Origin: Pseudomonadota bacterium
Lineage (GTDB): Bacteria > Myxococcota_A > Polyangia > Polyangiales > JAFGIB01
Assembly (NCBI GenBank): GCA_017881185.1
Contig: JADGRE010000026.1
Span: 1-38,988 of the forward strand
Direction of reading: 5' to 3'
DNA length: 38,988 nt
This document shows, piece after piece, positions 25,055 to 34,878 of the stretch; positions within the stretch are counted from its first letter, which is position 1; every line of letters starts with the position of its first letter. The notes under the pieces were generated by a model. That model ran no database searches and was not told the DNA's origin. It saw only the letters and a program-made list of their open reading frames with translations. The position numbers and the translations under genes are program-made.

Positions 25055-27412
25055 TCACCAGCGGCTGACGCGCAGCTCTGAGCCGTCGGTCGTCACCGTC
25101 ACGCCACCACTGGTACCCAGGTCGATGACGCGCGCGACGCTGCTGCGCAGGCGCGTCATCACCTCCGCGTGCGGGTGGCCGAACGGGTTCACGGCGCCGG
25201 CGCTGACAATCGCGAGCTCGGGTGCGACGGCGCGCAGCAGCTCGGGACTGCTCGACGTGCGTGAGCCGTGATGTGGCACCTTCAGCACGTCGGCGCGCAC
25301 CCGCACGCCCGAGCCGACCAGCGCCTGTTCGGTGTGCGCTTCGATGTCGCCGGCGAACAGCAACGCCCGCCGGCCATACTGGATGCGCACGACCAGCGAG
25401 TTGTCGTTGGCGTCGTAGCCCGGGTCGTAGCTTGGGCACGGCGCCAGCACTTGCAGCAAGGCGCCGCCGAATACGCGTGGCTTCTGGCACAGCTCGCTGG
25501 GGCGTAGCACGCGCGTGCCATGCGCCTGCAGCGCCGCCATCAGCTGCGTCGCTGCTCGCGAAGTGCCGGCCAGATCGCCTTCGGCGCTGGCTTGGCCGTT
25601 GTCCCACAGCTCCGTGACGGGCACCTGCCCCACCAGCGCCGCGAGGCCGCCGTAGTGGTCCGGGTGTGGGTGCGAGAGCACCACGAGGTCTAGATGGTCT
25701 CGCCGGCGTGCTCGCAGCAGTGGCAGCAGCACGGCGCTGCCCGGGTCCGCTCCGCCGTTCGGGTTGCCACCGGCGTCGATCAGCATGCAGCGGCCATCGG
25801 GTAGATCGACGAGCGCCGCGTCGCCTTGACCCACGTCGAGAAAGGTCGCACGCAGCATCCCGGTTGGCTGTTCTGCATGGCGCAGTCGCCACTCGAGCAC
25901 GAGCAGTAGCCCGAGCATGGCGAGCACGACCCAACAGAGTGAACGCCAGCGCTTGCAGTACAGGCACGCGCACACCCCGAGCACCAGGGTCGCGCCCTGG
26001 CAGACGTCGGGCGGCGGCCAAGTCACGCCCGGTGCCAGCTGCGCGAAGGCACCACACGCTTGCAGGAATGCGCGGCTGAAGAGTATGAGCGGCGCTCCGC
26101 TCAATGCAGCCAACGGCGGCACGACCACGGCCAGCAGCGCATGCAGGGCCGCCAGTACGAGCAGGCCCGAGCCCACGGGCACGAGCAGCAAGTTCGCGAA
26201 CACGCCGACGATCGGCACGCTGCCGAAGGTCCACAGCACGATCGGCGCAGTGGCGAGCGAGGTGCGCGCGCTCAGCCCGAGCGCGCCCAGCCACAGGCTC
26301 TGCAGGTCGCGCGCCGGGGAGTGGGGAGCAGCCACGATTGCAGCCGTCGCTGCGATGGACAAGAGGAACGCGGGCCGCATGGCTTCGCTCGGCTGCACCG
26401 CACCGAAGCCGAGACACGCGAAGGCGCTGACGGCGGCAGCGTTCGGGCGCAGGCCGCACGCCACGAGCAGCCAACACAGCGCCGTGGTGATCGACGCGCG
26501 CCAGCCGCTGGGTGCACCGCCCGTCAGCGCTGCAATCGCCAGTGCCCACGGGATCCCCAGCGCGACGGCGATGCGCCGAGCCTCGTAGCGACGCGCCAGC
26601 GCAGGCCACAGCAACAGAACCCGCGTCAGCAGCAACACGCCCAGCCCGGCCAGCAGCGTCACGTGCATGCCGGACACGGCAAACACGTGCGCCATGCCGC
26701 TGCGGCGCACGGAGGTCGCGTCGTCATCGCTCAAGGTGTCCGGGTCGCCGAGGATCAGTGCGCGTGCAACTTCGCTCACGTCGACCGGCAGCGTGGCCTC
26801 GAGCGCACGGCGTAACCGGACGCGCACGCCATCCAGCCAGCGCGCCGGCCAAGGATGCTCGAGCACACGGTACGCGTCGGCCGCCGCGAGCTTCGCGCTG
26901 CCCTGCGTAGGATGCGTGTTCGGCAGCGGCGGGTGCGGCGATGGATTGCGGAATGGCACGTGCGGCGACAGCGTCGCGAGCAAGCGCAGGCGGGCGCCTT
27001 CCGGCAGCGGGATGGGCCCTGCCCAGAGCTCGGTGCCTGCTGCGATGGGCGCGCTGTCGACCAGCCGCGCGCCCTGCGTGACGCGGATGCGCGAGCGCGC
27101 CTGTCCATCGCGGCCGAAGCGGGTCTCCTGCACCCAGCCTTCGATGCGCGCAACACCGGCTGGCGGTAGCGTGTTGTTGGCGGCGAGCGCTGGTCGCAGG
27201 CACAGCCCTGTGCCCAGTGCCGCAAAGACCAGCAACGCGGCGGTCAACAGCTCGACGCGACGCGACACTTGCAGCCCGCCAGCAGCGGCACCAGCCAAGC
27301 CGACTGCCAAGCAGCCGAGCGCAAGCGTGGTCCCCGCCCACCCGGGTTGATACGCCGCGGCCAGGGCCAGACCCAACATGAACGCGGCGGCAAGGACGAC
27401 CGGGTTGTGCAT
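25055..27412 (-). CDS. comEC: DNA uptake channel protein ComEC/Rec2
   Basis: A 785-residue inner-membrane protein that carries single-stranded DNA into the cytoplasm during natural transformation. An N-terminal soluble segment between helices (about 60-200), then the multi-helix Competence core with the loop Val-Phe-Ala-Val-Ser-Gly-Met-His-Val-Thr-Leu-Leu, then a C-terminal metallo-beta-lactamase-like domain with Leu-Asp-Val-Gly-Gln-Gly-Asp, Ser-His-Pro-His-Pro-Asp-His and His-His-Gly-Ser. This nuclease-like domain is intact. The ATG start is clear. No comEA or pilus gene is adjacent. Whether this organism is naturally competent is not shown by this gene alone. Confidence 0.94.
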   Translation of the reverse strand: MHNPVVLAAAFMLGLALAAAYQPGWAGTTLALGCLAVGLAGAAAGGLQVSRRVELLTAALLVFAALGTGLCLRPALAANNTLPPAGVARIEGWVQETRFGRDGQARSRIRVTQGARLVDSAPIAAGTELWAGPIPLPEGARLRLLATLSPHVPFRNPSPHPPLPNTHPTQGSAKLAAADAYRVLEHPWPARWLDGVRVRLRRALEATLPVDVSEVARALILGDPDTLSDDDATSVRRSGMAHVFAVSGMHVTLLAGLGVLLLTRVLLLWPALARRYEARRIAVALGIPWALAIAALTGGAPSGWRASITTALCWLLVACGLRPNAAAVSAFACLGFGAVQPSEAMRPAFLLSIAATAAIVAAPHSPARDLQSLWLGALGLSARTSLATAPIVLWTFGSVPIVGVFANLLLVPVGSGLLVLAALHALLAVVVPPLAALSGAPLILFSRAFLQACGAFAQLAPGVTWPPPDVCQGATLVLGVCACLYCKRWRSLCWVVLAMLGLLLVLEWRLRHAEQPTGMLRATFLDVGQGDAALVDLPDGRCMLIDAGGNPNGGADPGSAVLLPLLRARRRDHLDLVVLSHPHPDHYGGLAALVGQVPVTELWDNGQASAEGDLAGTSRAATQLMAALQAHGTRVLRPSELCQKPRVFGGALLQVLAPCPSYDPGYDANDNSLVVRIQYGRRALLFAGDIEAHTEQALVGSGVRVRADVLKVPHHGSRTSSSPELLRAVAPELAIVSAGAVNPFGHPHAEVMTRLRSSVARVIDLGTSGGVTVTTDGSELRVSRW

Positions 27413-27502
27413 GACCCGGCCCTATCAAGAGCCGTGCCGCGGTTTCAGCAGGCCAAGTAGCTGAAATGATGAACAAAGCACCTGGCGGCCGCCGGCGCCC
27501 GC

Positions 27503-27533
27503 TTGACATCGCCAGGCCTCGCGCCTAGATATT
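27503..27533 (+). promoter_or_regulatory. Candidate sigma-70 promoter for the isc operon
   Basis: A perfect TTGACA at 27503-27508 precedes either TAGATA (17-base spacer) or GATATT at 27528-27533 (19-base spacer, 4 of 6 matches). The 19-base spacing is what MerR-family proteins act on. It faces the MerR and isc genes. It is an inference from sequence match only. Confidence 0.45.
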
Positions 27534-27548
27534 GCTCGAAGCACAACC

Positions 27549-27564
27549 CTTACGCATACGTAAG
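27549..27564. promoter_or_regulatory. Perfect palindrome, candidate operator of the MerR-type regulator
   Basis: CTTACG-CATA-CGTAAG, a perfect 6-bp inverted repeat with a 4-base centre, lies 33 bases upstream of the preferred MerR start. It is AT-richer than its surroundings. Relative to the candidate promoter it would lie downstream of the transcription start, unlike a classical MerR operator in the spacer, so another promoter or repression by occlusion is possible. Confidence 0.5.
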
Positions 27565-27596
27565 AGTTCGAGTTGAGCCGGTCGTACCACCCCACC

Positions 27597-28148
27597 ATGT
27601 CCGTGCAGCTGCCAGTTCTCAAGGACTTCGGTCCGCTCGTCCCTCCCTCCGACGGGAGCGGGGGCCGCAGCGGCCTGCTCGTGCGCACGCTGAAGGTGGG
27701 CGAGCTTGCGCGTTTGGCCGGCAAGACCGTGCGTGCGCTGCACCTGTACGAAGAGCGCGGCCTGCTCGACCCCATCGAGCGCTCGAAGGGCGGCTATCGC
27801 CTCTACGCGCAGGACGCCCTCGTGCGCGTGCGTTGGATTTCCAAGCTGCAGGAGATGGGCTTCTCGCTCACCGACATCCAAACCATGTTGCGGCAGTGGG
27901 AGCGCAGCGGCTCGGCCCCCGACGCGATGTTGCGCGTGGGCGATCTGTTGAAAGACAAGCTGCGCGAGACGCGCGAGCAATTGGCGCGTCTGTCCGAGCT
28001 CGAGGCCGAGCTGCGATCGAGCCTCGAGTACTTGGAAACCTGTCCCAGCTGCAGCCCCAAGCAAGAGCTCACGGCGTGTACCGCCTGCGAGCTGCACGGC
28101 GAAAGCGAAGCGGCACCCGACTTGGTCGCCGGCTTCCACGCTCAGTGA
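27597..28148 (+). CDS. MerR-family regulator with a CxxC-x8-CxxC tail, putative isc regulator
   Basis: A 183-residue MerR-type transcription factor. After a 25-residue Pro-rich extension the winged helix begins Leu-Lys-Val-Gly-Glu-Leu-Ala-Arg-Leu-Ala-Gly, with Val-Arg-Ala-Leu-His-Leu-Tyr-Glu-Glu-Arg-Gly-Leu and Gly-Gly-Tyr-Arg-Leu-Tyr. A long coiled-coil dimerisation helix follows. The tail holds Cys149, Cys152, Cys161 and Cys164, two CxxC pairs eight residues apart, able to bind a metal or an Fe-S cluster. The gene heads the isc operon, 33 bases before iscS, in the place of IscR, which is absent from the cluster. An upstream TTG at 27573 is an alternative start; neither has a strong ribosome site. 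Confidence 0.88.
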   Translation: MSVQLPVLKDFGPLVPPSDGSGGRSGLLVRTLKVGELARLAGKTVRALHLYEERGLLDPIERSKGGYRLYAQDALVRVRWISKLQEMGFSLTDIQTMLRQWERSGSAPDAMLRVGDLLKDKLRETREQLARLSELEAELRSSLEYLETCPSCSPKQELTACTACELHGESEAAPDLVAGFHAQ

Positions 28149-28181
28149 TCCCGGAAACGAAGACTCGAGAGACCACCTGAC

Positions 28182-29408
28182 ATGACCTTGAAGCTCCCCA
28201 TCTACATGGACAACGCGGCCACCACGCCCTGCGATCCGCGCGTGGTCGAGACCATGCTGCCGTACTTCACCGAGAAGTTCGGCAATGCGGCCAGTCGCTC
28301 GCACGCGTTTGGGTGGGTGGGCGAAGAAGCGGTGGAATACGCGCGCGAGCAAGTCGCGACGTTGATCGGCGCCGGCAGCGACAAAGAGATCGTGTTCACC
28401 TCGGGCGCAACCGAGAGCGACAACCTGGCCATCAAAGGCGTCGCGAACTTCTACGCCAGCAAGGGCAACCACATCATCACTTGCAAGACCGAGCACAAGG
28501 CCGTGCTCGATACCTGCAAACGCCTCGAACGCCAGGGCTTTGCGGTGACGTACTTGCAGCCCGATCAGCAGGGCCGTGTCACGCCCGACGACGTGCGCAA
28601 GGCCATCACCGACAAGACCATCTTGGTGAGCTTGATGCTCGCCAACAATGAAGTCGGCACGGTGCATCCCATCGCCGAGATCGGCAAGGTCACGCGCGAC
28701 AAGGGCGTGCTGCTGCACTGCGACGCCGTGCAAGGCGTGGGCAAGATCGAGTTCGACGTGGACAAGATGAACGTCGATCTCGCTAGCATCTCGGCGCACA
28801 AGATGTACGGGCCCAAGGGTGTGGGCGCGCTGTATGTGCGGCGCAGCAAACCGCGCGTGCGCATCGTGGCCGAGATGGACGGCGGCGGGCACGAGCGTGG
28901 CATGCGTTCGGGCACGCTCAACGTCCCGGGCATCGTGGGCTTCGGCAAGGCTTGCGCGCTGGCGCAGAAAGAGTGGCGGCAAGACGCGGCGCATGCGCTC
29001 GCGCTACGCAACCGGCTGCGCGACAAGCTCTGGAGCCAGCTCGAGATGGTGCACCTCAACGGCGCGCCCGATCCCGAGCGCGTGCCGGGTAACCTCAACG
29101 TGTCGTTCTCGTTCGTCGAGGGCGAGGCCATGATCATGGCCATCAAAGACGTGGCGGTGTCGTCGGGCAGCGCCTGCACCAGCGCCAGTCTCGAACCGAG
29201 CTACGTGCTGCGTGCGCTCGGTGTCGACGAAGAGCTGGCGCACAGCTCCATCCGCTTCTGCCTCGGCAAATTCAACACCGAAGAAGAAGTCGACTACGTA
29301 GCGGAGCTCGTGGTTCGTCAGGTCGTGCGGCTGCGCGACATGTCACCGCTGTACGAGATGCACAAAGAAGGCATCGACATCAAATCCATCCAGTGGGCTG
29401 CACACTGA
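28182..29408 (+). CDS. iscS: Cysteine desulfurase IscS
   Basis: PLP enzyme that takes sulfur from cysteine and passes it to IscU. At 408 residues it has the length of housekeeping IscS. PLP is bound by Lys207 in [10 protein letters not shown]; the persulfide Cys332 lies in Ser-Ser-Gly-Ser-Ala-Cys-Thr-Ser. The N-terminus reads [10 protein letters not shown]. It starts 33 bases after the MerR gene and its ATG is followed by an unbroken frame. It is the first enzyme of the six-gene isc cluster. Confidence 0.97.
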   Translation: MTLKLPIYMDNAATTPCDPRVVETMLPYFTEKFGNAASRSHAFGWVGEEAVEYAREQVATLIGAGSDKEIVFTSGATESDNLAIKGVANFYASKGNHIITCKTEHKAVLDTCKRLERQGFAVTYLQPDQQGRVTPDDVRKAITDKTILVSLMLANNEVGTVHPIAEIGKVTRDKGVLLHCDAVQGVGKIEFDVDKMNVDLASISAHKMYGPKGVGALYVRRSKPRVRIVAEMDGGGHERGMRSGTLNVPGIVGFGKACALAQKEWRQDAAHALALRNRLRDKLWSQLEMVHLNGAPDPERVPGNLNVSFSFVEGEAMIMAIKDVAVSSGSACTSASLEPSYVLRALGVDEELAHSSIRFCLGKFNTEEEVDYVAELVVRQVVRLRDMSPLYEMHKEGIDIKSIQWAAH

Positions 29409-29431
29409 AACAAGTTACCAGAGCAAGCACC

Positions 29432-29884
29432 ATGGCCTATTCAGACAAAGTCATCGAACACTACGAGCACCCGCTGAACGTCGGCACCTTAGACAAGGAG
29501 GACCCCACTGTGGGTACGGGCCTGGTCGGCGCACCCGCGTGCGGCGACGTGATGCGTCTGCAGATCAAGGTGAACCCCGAGACCAACGTGGTCGAAGACG
29601 CCAAGTTCAAGACCTTCGGCTGTGGCAGCGCGATCGCGTCGTCGTCGCTCGTGACCGAGTGGGTGAAGGGCAAGACCATCGACGAAGCGATGGCGCTCAA
29701 GAACTCCCAGATCGTCGAAGAGCTGAACTTGCCGCCGGTGAAGATCCACTGCTCGGTGTTGGCCGAGGACGCCATCAAGAGCGCCATCGCCGACTTCCGC
29801 AAGAAGCAAGAAGAGCGCAAGGCCCAAGCGTCGGGCGTGGCTGGCAGCACAGCAGCCCAGCCGAGCGTGCAACCGCAGAAGTGA
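29432..29884 (+). CDS. iscU: Fe-S cluster scaffold IscU
   Basis: Scaffold on which [2Fe-2S] and [4Fe-4S] clusters are assembled. Ligands Cys37, Cys64 and Cys107 and the release residue Asp39 are present in Ala-Cys-Gly-Asp, Gly-Cys-Gly-Ser-Ala-Ile and His-Cys-Ser-Val-Leu. The Leu-Pro-Pro-Val-Lys at 100-104 is the HscA recognition site. The ATG at 29432 is chosen because the family begins Met-Ala-Tyr-Ser-Asp-Lys; the frame is open 39 bases earlier into iscS. A 20-residue tail rich in Ala, Ser, Gln and Pro is longer than in E. coli. Confidence 0.97.
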   Translation: MAYSDKVIEHYEHPLNVGTLDKEDPTVGTGLVGAPACGDVMRLQIKVNPETNVVEDAKFKTFGCGSAIASSSLVTEWVKGKTIDEAMALKNSQIVEELNLPPVKIHCSVLAEDAIKSAIADFRKKQEERKAQASGVAGSTAAQPSVQPQK

Positions 29885-29903
29885 GCTGGCGCGAGAGTTA
29901 CCG

Positions 29904-30320
29904 ATGTCGTTGACCACCTACAGCGCAAGCAGCCGCAAATCCGACCCAAGCGAGCACGTGCCCCTTCTGGCGGCGAACGTCGCCGATGCCCAGAGCAGCG
30001 TGCAGCTGACGAAAAAGGCCATCGAGATAGCCAAGCAAGCGCTGGTGAAGCGCGGGACGCCTGACGCGGCGTTGCGGCTCGGTGTGCGGGGCGGCGGCTG
30101 CTCCGGTGTGTCGTATGCCATCGAGTTCTCGGACAAGATCCGCGAGCGCGACAACATCTACGACTTCGATGGCCTCAAGGTGATCGTCGATCCCAAGAGC
30201 CTCGTGTATTTGCGCGGTTCGGTGCTCGACTACGAGGTCAAGCTCATGCAGCACGGCTTTCGTTTCTTGAACCCGAACGAGAAGGCCGGCTGCGGTTGCG
30301 GCGAGTCGTTCTCGATCTGA
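29904..30320 (+). CDS. iscA: A-type Fe-S carrier IscA
   Basis: HesB/IscA-family carrier that hands on iron or clusters. The three conserved cysteines are Cys66 (Gly-Gly-Gly-Cys-Ser-Gly) and Cys130/Cys132 (Cys-Gly-Cys-Gly) near the end. At 138 residues it is about 30 longer than E. coli IscA because of an N-terminal extension (Ser-rich, then Pro-Leu-Leu-Ala-Ala-Asn) before the family core at Val-Gln-Leu-Thr. It begins 19 bases after iscU. Confidence 0.95.
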   Translation: MSLTTYSASSRKSDPSEHVPLLAANVADAQSSVQLTKKAIEIAKQALVKRGTPDAALRLGVRGGGCSGVSYAIEFSDKIRERDNIYDFDGLKVIVDPKSLVYLRGSVLDYEVKLMQHGFRFLNPNEKAGCGCGESFSI

Positions 30321-30341
30321 CGGTTCAGGGATCCGTCAACC

Positions 30342-30878
30342 ATGGACCCGTTCGCCACCCTTGGGCTCGTGCCCCGCTTCGATCTCGACCAGGGCGAGCT
30401 CGAGTCGCGCTACCGCGAGCTGCAAAAGGCTTTGCACCCGGACAAGCACACGGGTGCGCCGGCTTCGCAACGCCGCATGACCTTGAACAAAGCCGTGGAG
30501 GTCAACGAGGCCTACCGTACGCTGCGTGACGACATCAAGCGTGCGCAAGCGCTGCTGGCGCTGCATGGCAACGCGCAGGCCAGCGGCGAGCGTGAAGTGG
30601 CCGATCCCGAGTTGCTCATGGAAGTGATGGAGCTGCGTGAAGCGCTCGGCGAAGCCAAGGTGCGGCGTGATCTGACCGAAGTGAAGGCGCTGGCTGCGCG
30701 CGTCGATGCGCTGCGTGCCGGGGTTCGCAGCGGGCTCGTAGCTGCATTCGCTGCGCTCCCAGCGTCGGCAGCCGCAGCGCAGCTGTCGCCGCTCGCGGCG
30801 CAAGTGTCGCGACTGAAATATTACCAGCGCTTTCTCGACGAAGTGAGCGCGATCGAGGACGAGGCCGAGGCTTCGTAG
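30342..30878 (+). CDS. hscB: Co-chaperone HscB (J-protein)
   Basis: J-domain protein that delivers IscU to HscA. The J domain occupies about residues 1-75 with His-Pro-Asp-Lys at 32-35; the second half is the three-helix IscU-binding domain. Length 178 residues is typical. Begins 21 bases after iscA and ends four bases before hscA starts. Confidence 0.93.
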   Translation: MDPFATLGLVPRFDLDQGELESRYRELQKALHPDKHTGAPASQRRMTLNKAVEVNEAYRTLRDDIKRAQALLALHGNAQASGEREVADPELLMEVMELREALGEAKVRRDLTEVKALAARVDALRAGVRSGLVAAFAALPASAAAAQLSPLAAQVSRLKYYQRFLDEVSAIEDEAEAS

Positions 30879-30882
30879 TCCC

Positions 30883-32799
<1,917 letters not shown>

Positions 32800-33159
32800 A
32801 TGCCCAAGGTCCGCTTCATCAAAGAGAATCTCGAGGTCGAAGTGCCCCCCGGCACCACGATTCTACAAGCCTCGCGCGCCGCCGGTGCACCCGAGGGCGA
32901 CCGCTGCGGCGGCGTGTGTGCGTGCTCCACCTGCCACGTGTACGTGGTACGCGGCTTCGACAACACCTCGGAGATCGAAGACGAGGAGTTCGACATCCTC
33001 GACAAGGCCACCGACGTGCGCATGAGCTCACGCCTGGGTTGCCAGGCCAAGATCCAGGGCGACATCGACGTGGAGCTGAGCGACGAGAGCTTCGAAGCCT
33101 TCTGCGACGAGCACCCGGATCAGAAGGAACGCGCGAAGGCCCTGCGCAGCCGCGCCTGA
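32800..33159 (+). CDS. fdx: Isc-type [2Fe-2S] ferredoxin
   Basis: Adrenodoxin-like ferredoxin that gives electrons to cluster assembly. Cluster ligands are Cys36, Cys42, Cys45 and Cys81 (Cys-x5-Cys-x2-Cys ... Cys); an extra Cys40 is also present. The 119 residues are typical. Its ATG follows the hscA stop without a gap. No iscX follows; the operon ends here and tRNA-Arg begins 49 bases later. Confidence 0.96.
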   Translation: MPKVRFIKENLEVEVPPGTTILQASRAAGAPEGDRCGGVCACSTCHVYVVRGFDNTSEIEDEEFDILDKATDVRMSSRLGCQAKIQGDIDVELSDESFEAFCDEHPDQKERAKALRSRA

Positions 33160-33208
33160 CCCCGAAGCTTGCGCGGCCGGCTGGCCTGCGATACAGAGTC
33201 CAGCCTCT

Positions 33209-33282
33209 GCGCGATTAGCTCAGCTGGATAGAGCGACGGCCTCCGGAGCCGTAGGTCGTGGGTTCGAATCCCCCATCGCGCG
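33209..33282 (+). tRNA. tRNA-Arg (anticodon CCG)
   Basis: A full cloverleaf: acceptor stem GCGCGAT/ATCGCGC (7 bp perfect), D stem GCTC/GAGC, anticodon stem ACGGC/GCCGT around CTCCGGA with anticodon CCG at 33243-33245, and T loop TTCGAAT. It reads CGG arginine codons. The T stem (GTGGG/CCCCC) has one U-C mismatch at 50-64. The discriminator is G and CCA is not encoded, so CCA must be added after transcription. Its 3' part is crossed by the tail of a gene on the other strand. Confidence 0.95.
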
Positions 33283-34044
33283 CCGCAAGAGCCACAACCC
33301 GACCACGCACAGCGTCATCAACGAGCCGATGACGGACAGTAGCTGGAAGTTGTTGAGCACCACGAGCATGCCAAGCGCCACGAGCGCCAGCTGCAACGCC
33401 AGGCGCGAGGGCCATAGGGGTAGGGTGGCGAGGAAGATCTCGATGCCTACGACCGTGCGCGAGTAGAGCGTGGCCGCGTAGCGTAGCTCCGCCGCCGTCA
33501 GGTGCCCGCGCAGCCAGGCAAAGCTCCAGTGTTGGCGTTTTTCGAAGTAGATGCGGTAGAGCACCGAGCCGTCGAAATAGCCGGGGGTGAGCTTGCCGAG
33601 CGCTCCGCCGAAGAACAGTAGGGCGACGATGATTTGCGCGAGGAATGCAGCGCGCACACCGAGCTCGGTCGCGTCACGTGTACTGGCGTGCAGGTACCAC
33701 AAGCCCCAGAGCGAGGCCCACAGGCTGGTGACGAAGGTCGCGTCGTTGTAGCTGCCTTGGTGCAAGTTGAGCACGAGCGAGCCTGTGCAGAACGCGGCCA
33801 TGCTGGTGCGCGCGAATAGCGCGCTCGGGCGCACGAACATGACGAACGCGATCAGGATGGGCACGCAGAACGCGGTCACGAGCACGCTGAGGTTCTGGAG
33901 TGGCTCGGGGAAGAAGGGGTCGTGCAGGGGTGTGTGCGCGTACACGGCGGGCGCACCTGTGAAGAAGCGCCACTTCCAGGTCCACGAAGCGACGAGGCCC
34001 GCGCACAGCCAGCGGATCGGTTGCAAGCGCTCGCGTTCAGTCAT
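33220..34044 (-). CDS. Multi-pass membrane protein of unknown function, 3' end overlapping tRNA-Arg
   Basis: A 274-residue integral membrane protein with about six hydrophobic segments. Features such as Leu-Asn-Leu-His-Gln-Gly-Ser-Tyr-Asn-Asp after an early helix are reminiscent of HTTM-type proteins, but I am not certain. The ATG at 34044 overlaps the stop of the upstream gene (ATGACTGA), so the two are coupled. The last 21 codons (Gly-Asp-Ser-Asn-Pro-Arg-Pro-Thr-Ala-Pro) are the reverse complement of tRNA-Arg. The frame has no earlier stop, so the protein as written ends in tRNA antisense. Confidence 0.68.
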   Translation of the reverse strand: MTERERLQPIRWLCAGLVASWTWKWRFFTGAPAVYAHTPLHDPFFPEPLQNLSVLVTAFCVPILIAFVMFVRPSALFARTSMAAFCTGSLVLNLHQGSYNDATFVTSLWASLWGLWYLHASTRDATELGVRAAFLAQIIVALLFFGGALGKLTPGYFDGSVLYRIYFEKRQHWSFAWLRGHLTAAELRYAATLYSRTVVGIEIFLATLPLWPSRLALQLALVALGMLVVLNNFQLLSVIGSLMTLCVVGLWLLRRAMGDSNPRPTAPEAVALSS

Positions 34045-34570
34045 CGCTCGCTCCCAAGCGTCGCACCGTTGCGGAACGCGGTGCGGTTGCGGAGCCGCCT
34101 TCGACATCGACGACGTACGCGGTGAGCACCGTGGCGGAGCGATAGCGGCTCTCGAGATAGAAGTAGTGCAGGCCGGCGTCGCGCAAGAGACGTGGGCGGT
34201 TGTCGGCGAAGGTGAAGGCACGCGCGGACTGGTGGTTCACCTGACGCATGAGCACGTCGGGCGGCGGGTCGTCGAGCTCGGCGCGCGACAGCGGCCGGCG
34301 GCTGGCCCAGTAGCGATTGTCGAAGTTGTACATCCACGGTCCGGGCTGGAAGAGCGCCCACGCTGCGAAGCTCTGCGTGCGCAGGTGGAAGCGGCCCATG
34401 AAGAAGCGGGCGGTGTTCGGGTCGAGCGCACACACCACGCTGGACAGTGCGTACGCGAGGATCAGCGCGCAGAGCACGGCAGCCGGGCGATCACGGCGTC
34501 GGCGGATGGCGCCGAGGAATTCGACGGCAGGTGGTGTCCACGACGGACGCGTGCGCTCGGGCTGGGCCAT
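34037..34570 (-). CDS. Small protein with one membrane helix, coupled to the multi-pass protein
   Basis: A 177-residue protein of unknown family. One membrane helix near residues 30-48 (Ala-Val-Leu-Cys-Ala-Leu-Ile-Leu-Ala-Tyr) follows a short basic N-terminus. The rest is soluble, with many Tyr, Arg and Trp and a beta-rich end. The ATG at 34570 is chosen; AGAGG lies about 12 bases upstream. Overlap with the next gene by eight bases suggests that the two proteins act together in the membrane. Confidence 0.6.
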   Translation of the reverse strand: MAQPERTRPSWTPPAVEFLGAIRRRRDRPAAVLCALILAYALSSVVCALDPNTARFFMGRFHLRTQSFAAWALFQPGPWMYNFDNRYWASRRPLSRAELDDPPPDVLMRQVNHQSARAFTFADNRPRLLRDAGLHYFYLESRYRSATVLTAYVVDVEGGSATAPRSATVRRLGASDD

Positions 34571-34630
34571 CGGCGTGCAGGCCTCTGCTAGGCCGCGTGC
34601 AGTGTACAACGCGCGCCAGGAAGTGTATCT

Positions 34631-34864
34631 GTGACCCGCATGACGGTAGAGCCGCAGGCTACGGACGGTGCGGGCGAGAAGCCGAGCGTCGCCGGGCGCG
34701 TCGCCAAGGGCTGCGGCTGCGTGGTCGCACTCATCGCACTGGGCGGCGGCATTCTATGGATCGGCGGCGGCGATTCCGGGTCGTGGGCTTCGGCGTTGCT
34801 CGGGCTGCTGGTCGCCGTGTTGGTGTTCGGATTGTCGGGCGTGAACGGCTGGTGGGAACGTTGA
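34631..34864 (+). CDS. Small two-helix membrane protein
   Basis: A 77-residue protein with an acidic N-terminal tail, a Cys-x-Cys just before the first helix (Val-Val-Ala-Leu-Ile-Ala-Leu) and a second helix ending in Val-Asn-Gly-Trp-Trp-Glu-Arg. The GTG at 34631 is favoured over the ATG at 34640 because AGGAAG lies seven bases before it. It is transcribed away from the pair at 34037-34570. Function is unknown. Confidence 0.55.
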   Translation: MTRMTVEPQATDGAGEKPSVAGRVAKGCGCVVALIALGGGILWIGGGDSGSWASALLGLLVAVLVFGLSGVNGWWER

Positions 34865-34878
34865 CCGCCAGGCCGCGT

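Noticed and set aside
27525-28994. 489-codon minus-strand frame opposite MerR/iscS
   Set aside because: Antisense to clearly conserved genes and without any domain pattern.
33165-33185. GGCC-GGCT-GGCC as a terminator after fdx
   Set aside because: Only a four-base stem with no T-run; not strong enough to call.
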